Source: Gammaproteobacteria bacterium
Lineage (GTDB): Bacteria > Pseudomonadota > Gammaproteobacteria > Steroidobacterales > Steroidobacteraceae
Length of the DNA: 64,000 nt
Reading direction: 5' to 3'
Assembly: GCA_010027845.1 (NCBI GenBank)
Contig: RGUL01000002.1
Span: forward strand, 1-64,000
Part shown: positions 8,493 to 16,506 of the stretch, in pieces
Position numbering within the stretch: the first letter of the stretch is position 1
Layout: every line of letters begins with the position of its first letter
Notes under the pieces: generated by a model
Database searches by the model: none
What the model saw: only the letters and a program-made list of their open reading frames with translations
What the model was told of the DNA's origin: nothing
Translations under genes and position numbers: made by a program

Positions 8493-10082
8493 ATGTACAC
8501 CGAGTTGCGTTACTGGCCCTGGCTGTCCACACCGATCCTCGCGCTGCTCGCGCTCCTCTGGCAGCCGTGGCTCGCGATCATTTTCGCGGCGTTGTTCACC
8601 GTCGGCTTGAACGACGTGCGTCAGTCGCACCGCTCGGTGTTGCGCAACTATCCGCTCACCGGGCATTTGCGCTTCATGCTCGAATACATCCGTCCGGAGA
8701 TCCGTCAGTACTTCATCGAGGACGACGAAGCCGAGTATCCCTTCTCACGCAATCAGCGCGCCTTGGTCTACGCCCGCGCCAAAGGCCAGAACGACAAGCG
8801 CGGCTTCGGCACGCTTAAAAACATGTACGCCCAGGATGCCGAGTGGCTGCTGCACTCGAATCGACCGCGGCACGTCGATCCGCAATCCTTGCGCATCACC
8901 ATCGGCGGGCCGCAATGCCGTCACCCCTACTCCGCCTCGATCTTCAACATCTCGGCCATGAGTTTCGGTGCGCTCTCGGCCAATGCCATCCGGTCATTGA
9001 ATAAGGGCGCCGCACTCGGCGGCTTCATGCACGACACGGGCGAAGGCTCGATCTCACCCTATCACCGTGAGTTCGGCGGCGATCTCGTATGGGAAATAGG
9101 CTCGGGTTACTTCGGTTGTCGCACGGCCGATGGGCGTTTTAGCGACGAGAAATTCGCCGCGCAGGCTGCCGACCCACAAGTGAAGATGATCGAAATTAAA
9201 CTTTCGCAAGGTGCGAAACCCGGGCACGGCGGCGTGCTCCCGGCCGCAAAAGTCAGTCGAGAGATCGCCGCGACGCGTGGCGTCGAGATGGGTCGCGACT
9301 GCGTCTCCCCCGCTAGTCACTCGGAATTTTCGACGCCCCTCGAATTACTGCGATTTATCGCCCGACTGCGCGAGTTGTCGGGCGGTAAGCCGGTGGGCTT
9401 CAAACTGTGCGTCGGTCATCCGACCGAATGGTTCGGAATCGCCAAAGCGATGCTCCGAACCGACATCGTTCCGGATTTCATCGTCGTCGATGGCGCCGAG
9501 GGCGGCACCGGCGCGGCACCGGCGGAATTCAGTGATCATGTCGGTATGCCGTTGCGCGATGGACTACGGCTCGTGCACAACACGCTGATCGGACTCGGAC
9601 TGAGGCCGCGCGTGAAGATCGGTGCCGCCGGCAAAATCATCTCGTCGTTCGATCTCGCACGTACCCTCGCGATCGGCGCGGATTGGTGTAACTCGGCACG
9701 CGGTTTCATGTTCGCCGTCGGCTGCCTGCAATCGCTGCACTGTCACACCGACGCATGCCCGACCGGCGTTGCGACGCAAGACCCTTTACGACAAAAAGCT
9801 TTGGTGGTCGCCGATAAATCGCTGCGCGTCAAAAGTTTTCACGCACAGACCGTCGCCTCGCTCGCCGAACTCGTCGGTGCTGCGGGCCTCGAGCACCCGT
9901 CGCAATTGCGACCGACGCATATCATGATGCGCGATGCGAACGGTCGCGGAATTTCTTTTGCACGCTCGCTCGACAAAATCACCAAAGGTGCACTGCGTAG
10001 CGAGTCGTTCGACGCCGAGAGTTTTCCAGAACCGTTCCGCAGCTATTGGGCCGATGCGAGTGCAGAACGGTTCACGGCTTGA
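8493..10082 (+). CDS. FMN-binding glutamate synthase family protein (GltB-like)
   Basis: The 529-residue protein has two N-terminal membrane helices (residues about 8-45) followed by a GltB-type FMN/TIM-barrel domain. Recognisable blocks are FNISAMSFGALSANAI, GEGSISPYH, SQGAKPGHGGVLP, VVDGAEGGTGAAP, and the Fe-S cysteine cluster CLQSLHCHTDACPTGVA. These stand-alone membrane-anchored GltB-like proteins lack the amidotransferase domain, and their substrate is not settled. The ATG at 8493 was chosen over 8433 because GGAGGAAGG lies four bases upstream of it. The end overlaps the convergent flippase gene by 11 bases. Confidence 0.88.
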   Translation: MYTELRYWPWLSTPILALLALLWQPWLAIIFAALFTVGLNDVRQSHRSVLRNYPLTGHLRFMLEYIRPEIRQYFIEDDEAEYPFSRNQRALVYARAKGQNDKRGFGTLKNMYAQDAEWLLHSNRPRHVDPQSLRITIGGPQCRHPYSASIFNISAMSFGALSANAIRSLNKGAALGGFMHDTGEGSISPYHREFGGDLVWEIGSGYFGCRTADGRFSDEKFAAQAADPQVKMIEIKLSQGAKPGHGGVLPAAKVSREIAATRGVEMGRDCVSPASHSEFSTPLELLRFIARLRELSGGKPVGFKLCVGHPTEWFGIAKAMLRTDIVPDFIVVDGAEGGTGAAPAEFSDHVGMPLRDGLRLVHNTLIGLGLRPRVKIGAAGKIISSFDLARTLAIGADWCNSARGFMFAVGCLQSLHCHTDACPTGVATQDPLRQKALVVADKSLRVKSFHAQTVASLAELVGAAGLEHPSQLRPTHIMMRDANGRGISFARSLDKITKGALRSESFDAESFPEPFRSYWADASAERFTA

Positions 10083-11355
10083 GCAACACCCGCCGCGAAT
10101 GGCACCGTAATAAAAAGACCGATATCCAGGGCAGAATCGCCGCGATCGTGACCGCGGCCATCGCACCGCCAAGCGCAGCAGCGCCGGGCACCAAAGTGGC
10201 GCTCGTGGCGCATTCGAGCAGCAGGATCCGCATACCGCGCTGGTAATTACGCTCGATCGTTTGACCGAACCCCATCGACGAGGCGAGTCCGAACGCAAGC
10301 GTGCGCGACAAAATCATCAACACGAACGGTAGTAACCCGAGCAGCTCCGGCGGCGATTCAGTGAGCGCGCGGATCACGATCGCGATCAAAAGTCCGAGTG
10401 GCAGGCCGATCGGTAGCAACCACCAAGAGCGACGCGAATAGTCCGCGACGATGCGGCCATCGGACGCGGCGGCGATCCAACCGTAGACGTGCGCACCCCA
10501 AGCCATTTGGAACGCACCGATGAACAACGCCATCAACGGTTCGCCGGTACGCACGGCGAAACCGTACAGTCCTGCCGCTTCCGCATCCACGCCCCATCGA
10601 AACGTCGAGGAAACCGCGAGATCGGCAACGTACTTCGCGAGCAGACCGGCCATCACGGCGAGCCCCATGTTCACCGCACGATTCAAAAATACGCGATCAA
10701 AGCCGCGCTGCCGAAGAATTCCCGAACGCCAAGCGAGTACCGCGATGAAGAATGCACTCGCGAGACAACCTGTGGCGATCGAAGCAGCGAGCGGATCCAT
10801 ACCGAGACGTAATGCGATCTCGAGACAGGCGACCGTCAATGGCAACGACATGACGGACAGCATCGCAACGACTCGCGCCTGCCCCAAAATTCTGAGGTCG
10901 GTGTGAAACATCATTGCAACATTGCCGAGCGCGCATTGCAGCGGCAGCCACGGTAACAACGCGACGCTTTGCCAGTACCCGAATCGATGTGCGACGACGA
11001 GCGCGACCGCTAGTGTCGAGCCGGCGAGCGTGCCGGTCACCGCTTGCAACACGACCCCGGCGCGCAACGCACCGAAGCGGTGCGTCGGGCCGAGATCGGT
11101 GACGGCCTGCATGTAGCCAGGCTTCATCCCGAGTTGGCTGATGCTGCCGAACACGGTCATCAACACGCCGAGCAACGCCCACTCGGCCAACGCGAGCGAC
11201 GTCAGCGACGGCGCGAGGCGCGCGGTAGCGTAAACCGAACCTAGCGCACCCGGGACCGCCGCCAGCGCAAAACTCGCCCAACTCGCGAGGAATTTTCGAT
11301 CTTCCAAACCTGACCCAACCCAATCCATTTCGAGGTTCACGCTGCGGCGAACCAT
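10072..11355 (-). CDS. Polysaccharide-biosynthesis/flippase-like multi-pass membrane protein
   Basis: About 427 residues with roughly 12 predicted membrane segments (for example LGVLMTVFGSISQLGM, VALLPWLPLQCALGNVAMM and LPIGLPLGLLIAIVIRAL) arranged as in the MOP superfamily of O-antigen and lipid-linked oligosaccharide flippases. The GMKPGYMQAVTD segment after the second helix is also flippase-like. Starts at 11355 (MVRRSV) and 11328 (MDWVGS) are both possible, and the longer frame to 11583 overlaps the divergent channel gene and is unlikely. No glycosyltransferase is adjacent, so the cargo is unknown. Confidence 0.68.
   Translation of the reverse strand: MVRRSVNLEMDWVGSGLEDRKFLASWASFALAAVPGALGSVYATARLAPSLTSLALAEWALLGVLMTVFGSISQLGMKPGYMQAVTDLGPTHRFGALRAGVVLQAVTGTLAGSTLAVALVVAHRFGYWQSVALLPWLPLQCALGNVAMMFHTDLRILGQARVVAMLSVMSLPLTVACLEIALRLGMDPLAASIATGCLASAFFIAVLAWRSGILRQRGFDRVFLNRAVNMGLAVMAGLLAKYVADLAVSSTFRWGVDAEAAGLYGFAVRTGEPLMALFIGAFQMAWGAHVYGWIAAASDGRIVADYSRRSWWLLPIGLPLGLLIAIVIRALTESPPELLGLLPFVLMILSRTLAFGLASSMGFGQTIERNYQRGMRILLLECATSATLVPGAAALGGAMAAVTIAAILPWISVFLLRCHSRRVLLKP
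11314..11324 (-). repeat. Short recurrent motif ATTGGGTTGGG, copy 2
   Basis: An exact copy of the motif also seen at 8373 and 15401. Here it falls at the very start of the flippase reading frame, where it would encode the residues after the alternative ATG at 11328, so it is either coding or part of the leader if the true start is further downstream. Confidence 0.35.
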
Positions 11356-11385
11356 TGACTTGCGACGCCCTGCCCACCCTACACT
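11355..11385 (+). promoter_or_regulatory. Possible promoter upstream of the channel gene
   Basis: TTGACT at 11355-11360 and TACACT at 11380-11385 are good single elements, but the spacer is 19 bases, which is longer than ideal. They lie 28 bases before the ATG of the K+ channel gene. A purine-rich GGGTGGGG precedes that ATG. Confidence 0.3.
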
Positions 11386-11412
11386 CTGCAGGATAAGGGT
11401 GGGGAAACAGCT

Positions 11413-12919
11413 ATGAAGAAGATACAGCAGTGGGTCTACCGGACCCTGTTCGACGTGCACGGCACCGGTTCGTTGCCGCAAACGCTCGAAAAATTCATCA
11501 ACTGGTTGATCGTCGCGAATTTGCTCGCGCTGATGCTCGAGCACATCCCGACCGTGCACCAAGGGCGAGAAGAAATCTTCCACGACTTTGACGTAGCGTC
11601 GGTAATTTTCTTCACCGTCGAATATTTCTTGCGGCTATTCGCAGCACCGGCGAATCCTGCGCTCGCCGGCAAACGCTTCCCGGGGCTCCCCGTTCGCGAT
11701 CATCGACCTGCTGGTCATCGCACCGTTCTGGTTGCATTACACAGGCTTGGTCGAACTCGATCTGCGCGCGCTGCGAGGACTACGACTGCTGCGTCTACTG
11801 AAGTTCTTGCGCGACGTCGTACCGGCAATCCAGGAGTTCCGGATCGCCAATCGCGGCAAGACTTGGCGTCAGAAAGCGAACGCACTGATGAACGAAACGC
11901 CGACGTCGGGCAGGCTGCAGGGTCAGCTCGACATGGTGCTCATTTTTCTGATTATTTTGAGCGTCATCTGCGTTTTCTTGGAAACGGTACCGGAGATCGC
12001 ACAGCCGCTACACGAAGAGTTTCATTGGATCGATTTGATCTCGATCGCGATTTTCTCGGCCGAATATCTCTTGCGACTGTACGCGGCACCGGAGCAGGCA
12101 AAAGATAAAACGCCGTTGATGGCACGCCTGACCTTTCCGTTCAAACCCAACAGCATGGTCGATTTGGTCGCAATCCTGCCGTTCTATCTGCAGTTCATGA
12201 TCTCGCTCGACCTGCGGTTTATCAGAATCTTGCGCGTGCTGCGCGTCACGAAGCTCACACGCTACAACACGGCGATGAAAACCTTCGGCTTGGTGTTCGA
12301 GCGCGAGAAACGTGCGTTCGCCGCGGCCTTGTTCATCACCTTTTTGTTGATCATCCTGTCGGCCGCGGTCGTCTATGAAGTTGAGCACCCGGCACAACCG
12401 GAAAAATTCGACACCATGTTTAGGTCGGTTTATTGGGCGACCGTGACGCTCGCGAGCGTCGGCTACGGCGACATCTCGCCGATCACCCCCATCGGTCAGT
12501 TCTTTACGATCGTACTCGCCATCCTCGGCATTGCGATCGTCGCGGTGCCCGCCGGCATCATCGGTTCGGCGTTCACCGATCAGTTGCGTCAAGATCGCGA
12601 AGACATGGAACGGCAAATCGACGATGCGCTCGCCGACGGCGTCCTCACCGATGCGGAAACAGAAGTCCTCAATGAGGAGCGCCTTCGCTTGCACATGACC
12701 GAAGAGCAATTCGAGCTACTCAAGCAGCGCGCGCTCGAGAAGCGTGGCGCGATCGCCGATCCCAACTCGCGCGAGGCGCTGGTACGCAACACCGCGATGA
12801 TGATCGAGGAGCTGGAGAAGAAACTCGGTGGCGTGCCGCTCGAAGAAGCGCTCGATCGAATTCGCGGTATGGCGATCACCGAGAAGCAAAAGGCTGCGCT
12901 GCGGAGCCTATTGAACTGA
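11413..12919 (+). pseudogene. Voltage-gated K+ channel with two tandem voltage sensors, frameshifted
   Basis: The 5' frame (from 11413) encodes S1 (INWLIVANLLALMLEHI) and S2 (VASVIFFTVEYFLRLF), then loses homology at about 11683. The +1 frame continues with S3 (AIIDLLVIAPFWL) and an Arg-rich S4 (LRALRGLRLLRLLKFLRDV). After a linker comes a second complete sensor (S2 IAIFSAEYLLRLY; S4 RFIRILRVLRVTKLTR), and then a pore with filter SVGYGD at 12455-12472, S6, and an acidic coiled C-terminus. Removing one G from the GGGG run at 11682-11685 restores a single product of about 501 residues. A sequencing error is as likely as a true pseudogene. The cNMP-binding gene starts four bases after the stop. 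Confidence 0.85.
11682..11685 (+). other. Frameshift site in the K+ channel gene
   Basis: The sequence CCCGGGGCTCCCC reads Pro-Gly-Leu-Pro in the 5' frame, but with one G fewer reads Pro-Gly-Ser-Pro-Phe-Ala-Ile-Ile-Asp, which is the expected start of S3. The flanking coding is intact on both sides. Confidence 0.8.
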
Positions 12920-12923
12920 CGCC

Positions 12924-13367
12924 ATGCTGACGATCGACGAAGGTATTCTGCGGGTTTTGAGCGGCGTCAGTTTGTTCTCCGGGCTCGATCGCGTGCACCT
13001 GATCTGGTTACTGTCCGCGGCCGAGCGCGTGAACGTCGGCGCCGAACAGCTGTTCTTCGACGAGGGCGATCCCGGCGATAAGTTCTTCGTTTTCATCAAA
13101 GGTTCGACCGTCGTCGAAAAACGCGCCGGCGAAGGCTGGGCGAAAATCGTCGATCTACGACCCGGCGACACGTTCGGCGAGATGTCGATCATCGACGGGG
13201 TGCCACGCTCAGCACGCGTCCGCGCGCTCGGTGATTCGATCGCTCTCTGCCTGCCGCAACGTCGATTGGAGAGCTCCCCCGAAGTGGCTGCGATAATCTA
13301 CCGGAACATCGCGCGTATGCAGGCCGCACGCGTGCGCGAGGCGAACGAAAAACTGTTTTCCAAATAA
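12924..13367 (+). CDS. Stand-alone cyclic-nucleotide-binding domain protein
   Basis: A 147-residue protein consisting almost entirely of one CRP/CAP-like cNMP-binding domain: a leading VSLFSGLDRVHLIWLLSAAE helix, FFDEGDPGDKFFVFIKG, and the phosphate-binding cassette FGEMSIIDGVPRSARVRA with the Arg that contacts the cyclic phosphate. There is no DNA-binding domain. It starts four bases after the K+ channel stop, so it is probably translated with it and may serve as a detached ligand-sensing subunit for the channel, whose own C-terminus lacks such a domain. That functional link is inference. Confidence 0.88.
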   Translation: MLTIDEGILRVLSGVSLFSGLDRVHLIWLLSAAERVNVGAEQLFFDEGDPGDKFFVFIKGSTVVEKRAGEGWAKIVDLRPGDTFGEMSIIDGVPRSARVRALGDSIALCLPQRRLESSPEVAAIIYRNIARMQAARVREANEKLFSK

Positions 13368-13382
13368 CTAGCCGGAGGCTAT

Positions 13383-14810
13383 ATGGCCGTGAAGCATCGA
13401 CCGCCGAAATCTTGGGATGTACTGGTGGTCGGCGCGGGCTCGGCCGGTCTACCGCTCGCGATTACGGCAGCGGAACGCGGTGCGCGCGTCCTGCAAATCG
13501 AAGCGGACCATCGCATCGGCGGCACGCTGCACTGGTCGTCAGGTCAGATCAGCGGCGCGGGAACGCGCCTGCAGAAGGCGCACGGCATCGAAGATACGCC
13601 CGACGAGCATTACCGCGATGCACAACGCATCGCGCACGACACCATCGACCCGGTGGTGCTACGGCTGTTCGTCGATCATGCCGGACCGACAATCGATTGG
13701 CTCGTGGATCGCGGATTCGAGCCCGCGCCCGGCACACCGGTCGCCGGCGAAGCGCACGAGGCGTATTCGACGCGCCGATATCTTTGGGGAACGCGTGCCG
13801 GCATTTCGATTCTGGAAGCACTGCGCCCGCATCACGACCGCTTGGTGCGCGAGGGCAAGATCGACTTGCGTTTGCAGCACCGCATGACGGAATTACTCGT
13901 CGACGACCGTGGCGCGGTGCGCGGTGTGCGCGCGAACACGCCGAACGGCGAATTCGAGTTCGAGGCGAAAAATGTCGTGCTCGCCACCGGCGGGTACGCG
14001 GCCAATCCCGCGCTGTGGAAAATCCTGACGCCGCGCAATCCGCTCTGTTCGCACGCCAATCCGTACTCCCGCGGTGACGGTTTGGTCGTCGCCGGCGAAC
14101 TCGGCGCAGCCATCGACGGTTCCGAAAAATTTCTATGTACTTTTGCCGGTGTACTGGAAAACCCAGCGGATCCGCGATCCGGTGCGTTCTTGGCGCTGTC
14201 GCCCGGGGCGCGCAAAGTTTGGGAGATCTTCGTCGATCGACGCGGCCGTCGTTTCATGCAAGAGGATCACCCGAGCATTGATTATCGCGAGCGCTCGCTG
14301 TTACGTCAGCCCGGTAACGCGATGTTCATCGTGCTCGACCAGGCGATCCTCGAAAACGCCGCGCCGATCACCGTCGAGCCGGCGGCGAAATATCGCGCAA
14401 GATTCGGACGACATCCGGCGTTCGTCAAAGCCAAAACTTTGGCCGAACTCGCGCGCGCACTCGGCGTGCCCGTTGCGAATCTGCGTCGCACTGTTGCCGA
14501 CTACAACGCCGCCGTCGATGGCCGTCACGATCGTAAATTCGGCCGACATTTTTTGATCCGCAAACTCGCCAAACCGCCGTTTTACGCAATTCGGGCACAA
14601 GGGCTCACGGTCGTCAGCCCGGCCGGGTTGCGCGTCGATCGCAAGCTGCGCGTGCTACGTAGCGACGGCAAACCGATCCGCAATCTTTTTGCCGCGGGCG
14701 AGGTGCTCGGCTTCGGCCGCACCTCGGGAAATGCCTTCGTAGGCGGTCTTTCACTCACCCCCGCGCTGGCTTTCGGCCGTCTGCTGGGGGAGTCGTTGCT
14801 CGAGTGGTGA
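13383..14810 (+). CDS. FAD-dependent oxidoreductase, fumarate reductase/3-ketosteroid dehydrogenase-like
   Basis: The 475-residue protein has an N-terminal FAD dinucleotide-binding motif VLVVGAGSAGLPLAITAAE with the downstream acidic residue in IEADHRIGGTL. A central NVVLATGGYAANP segment and the C-terminal FAAGEVLGFGRTSGNAFVGG complete the FAD-binding halves typical of the FAD_binding_2 family (flavocytochrome c fumarate reductase, tricarballylate and ketosteroid dehydrogenases). The substrate cannot be told from sequence. AGCCGGAGG lies just before the ATG. It follows the cNMP-binding gene by 15 bases and probably shares its transcript. Confidence 0.85.
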   Translation: MAVKHRPPKSWDVLVVGAGSAGLPLAITAAERGARVLQIEADHRIGGTLHWSSGQISGAGTRLQKAHGIEDTPDEHYRDAQRIAHDTIDPVVLRLFVDHAGPTIDWLVDRGFEPAPGTPVAGEAHEAYSTRRYLWGTRAGISILEALRPHHDRLVREGKIDLRLQHRMTELLVDDRGAVRGVRANTPNGEFEFEAKNVVLATGGYAANPALWKILTPRNPLCSHANPYSRGDGLVVAGELGAAIDGSEKFLCTFAGVLENPADPRSGAFLALSPGARKVWEIFVDRRGRRFMQEDHPSIDYRERSLLRQPGNAMFIVLDQAILENAAPITVEPAAKYRARFGRHPAFVKAKTLAELARALGVPVANLRRTVADYNAAVDGRHDRKFGRHFLIRKLAKPPFYAIRAQGLTVVSPAGLRVDRKLRVLRSDGKPIRNLFAAGEVLGFGRTSGNAFVGGLSLTPALAFGRLLGESLLEW

Positions 14811-14918
14811 CACCGCGCGCAACCGCACGATTTTTTGATTGACGGCGCGACGCCGGAGGCGTACTCCTCTAGCCGGATTGGATCGATTGGTTCAACGCTA
14901 GGATGGGAGTGGATTAGG

Positions 14919-15278
14919 GTGAACAAAACTAGAAACGCGATTCCTGGAGTCGTCGCGGCAATACTCGCCGTTGGCGCAGGCATGGCCTCGTTCTCGGCCG
15001 TCGCCCAGACCGCGCCGGGCGGTCCGCCGCCGGGCGGTGGGAACATGGGTCCGCCTCCGGGTGGCACCGCAGGCGGTCCGCCGCCGCAAGGTGGCATGGG
15101 TGGACAAGGTCAACCTCCGCAAGGTGGCTCGGGCGGCCAACCCCCGGGTGGGATGAAGCCGCCGCCCGGCGGCACCGGGTCGCCGCCGCCGGGCGGTGGG
15201 AACATGGGTCCGCCTCCGGGTGGTATGGGCGGCAACTGCACGCCTAAGCCGGACGGCACGAAGCCTCCCGGCTGCTGA
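14919..15278 (+). CDS. Exported Gly/Pro-rich low-complexity protein
   Basis: Reading from GTG at 14919 (VNKTRNAIPG) gives 119 residues with a signal peptide cleaved near SAVAQ. The mature part is almost wholly PPGG, GGMGG and PPQGG repeats and ends in a small Cys-containing tail (NCTPKPDGTKPPGC). The frame is open back to 14835, but GGGAG upstream of the GTG and the position of the signal peptide support the later start. Two identical 41-base blocks lie within it. It is followed by a strong terminator. Function unknown; such proteins are often cell-surface or matrix components. Confidence 0.6.
   Translation: MNKTRNAIPGVVAAILAVGAGMASFSAVAQTAPGGPPPGGGNMGPPPGGTAGGPPPQGGMGGQGQPPQGGSGGQPPGGMKPPPGGTGSPPPGGGNMGPPPGGMGGNCTPKPDGTKPPGC
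15024..15223 (+). repeat. Two 41-base direct repeats inside the Gly/Pro-rich gene
   Basis: Positions 15024-15064 and 15183-15223 are identical over 41 bases and encode the same PPPGGGNMGPPPGG segment in the same frame. Identity at the DNA level, including wobble positions, points to recent internal duplication or gene conversion. Confidence 0.85.
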
Positions 15279-15322
15279 TCGTCGCCGACGGATGGCCTAA
15301 TCGTCGTAGCCGTCGGATCGAA

Positions 15323-15359
15323 GGCCGTCGATCGGATTTCCGGTCGGCGGCCTTTTTTT
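15323..15359 (+). terminator. Rho-independent terminator
   Basis: GGCCGTCGATCGG (15323-15335) pairs with CCGGTCGGCGGCC (15340-15352), including two G-U pairs, around an ATTT loop and is followed by seven T residues. It closes the Gly/Pro-rich gene transcript and insulates the lipoprotein gene downstream. Confidence 0.85.
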
Positions 15360-15400
15360 CGCGCCCGTCCGACACGTAAGCTTCGTGGGACCGGAGTTAA

Positions 15401-15411
15401 ATTGGGTTGGG
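15401..15411 (+). repeat. Short recurrent motif ATTGGGTTGGG, copy 3
   Basis: An exact copy in the leader of the lipoprotein gene, nine bases before its ATG. The other copies are at 8373-8383 and 11314-11324, with a variant at 25714-25723. Confidence 0.4.
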
Positions 15412-15419
15412 ATAGAAAA

Positions 15420-16472
15420 ATGAAAAAGTCATTGCTGATTTCTTTGATGGCCGCGGGCACGCTTTTGACGGGCTGCAAGTCGATCGGCCCGGCGAGCATC
15501 GACTACAGCCGTACCGGCTTCAACGAGGCGATCCAACGCACGGATGCGCAGCAATTGCTGCTCAACATCGTCCGCCAACGCTACAACGACCCGGTGATGT
15601 TCCTCGAAGTGACGGCAGTCTCGAGCTCGATGTCGCGCTCGGGCAATCTCAATCTTTCGGGATTCTTTCCGACCGGCTTCGGCGCGAAAGAGTCCTACAA
15701 CGGTGGCCTCGGCGGCTCGCTGACGGAATCGCCGCTGATTTTCTACGCGCCCAACACCGGCGAGAAATTCGTACGCCAGATTCTCACGCCGATCGATTTG
15801 AAGACCATCTCGCTGCTGCTGCAATCGGGCTGGAGTATCGAGCGCGTGCTGCTGATCGCTGCAGACTCGATCAACGGTTTACGTAACAACGTCGCCGGCG
15901 ACAACGAATACCCGGTGCTCGCCAAACAGCTGCGTAATCTGCAGCGCAGCAATCGACTGGCATTCGCGATCGAGCGCGACGCCAACGGACTTGACGTACT
16001 GGCGATGATTCCGACGCCGGGCACCGTTAACGAAAAGTCATACCAAGAAGCCTGTCGGATCCTCAATCTGCGCGCCGACGGTAGACCGATCAAGGTCCAA
16101 CTCGGACTCGGCGATCCCTCGGTGCAGAGCGCGACGGTGCTGCTCGCGACCCGCTCGCTCTACTCGTCGTTCTATTTCTTAGGTAACGGTGTCATCGCCT
16201 CGAGTCGCGACCTCGAGGAAGGCATCGCTCAAAATCGCAGTATCGCTGGCTCGATATTCGACCCCGACAAAGGAGACCTGTTTCGCGTCAAAAGTTCGAA
16301 AGGCGAACCGGAGCGCGCAGCAGTCAAGGTACGTTATCGGGACGAATGGTTCTACGTCGGCGAGTCGGATCAGGATTCGCGGACGACCTTCGCGCTCATG
16401 AGCATGTTGCTGATGCTGCAAGGCGGTGACGTCAACCGCATGAGTCCGCTCGTGTCGCTGTCACCGCGCTGA
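15420..16472 (+). CDS. Conserved lipoprotein of unknown function
   Basis: A 350-residue lipoprotein with a clean signal and lipobox (LLTGC, Cys at residue 19). It contains RTDAQQLLLNIVRQRYNDP and FLEVTAVSSSMSRSGN, then SLLLQSGWSIERVLLIAADSINGL and a C-terminal segment VRYRDEWFYVGESD. I have the impression of a conserved proteobacterial envelope family without known function. The start at 15420 was chosen for the signal peptide, not 15402. The ABC-like gene begins 34 bases downstream on the same strand, so the two likely form one transcript behind the terminator at 15323. Function is not inferable from sequence. Confidence 0.7.
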   Translation: MKKSLLISLMAAGTLLTGCKSIGPASIDYSRTGFNEAIQRTDAQQLLLNIVRQRYNDPVMFLEVTAVSSSMSRSGNLNLSGFFPTGFGAKESYNGGLGGSLTESPLIFYAPNTGEKFVRQILTPIDLKTISLLLQSGWSIERVLLIAADSINGLRNNVAGDNEYPVLAKQLRNLQRSNRLAFAIERDANGLDVLAMIPTPGTVNEKSYQEACRILNLRADGRPIKVQLGLGDPSVQSATVLLATRSLYSSFYFLGNGVIASSRDLEEGIAQNRSIAGSIFDPDKGDLFRVKSSKGEPERAAVKVRYRDEWFYVGESDQDSRTTFALMSMLLMLQGGDVNRMSPLVSLSPR

Positions 16473-16506
16473 CGCGGAGCACGTCGACAGTCGATCGATC
16501 GGGGAA

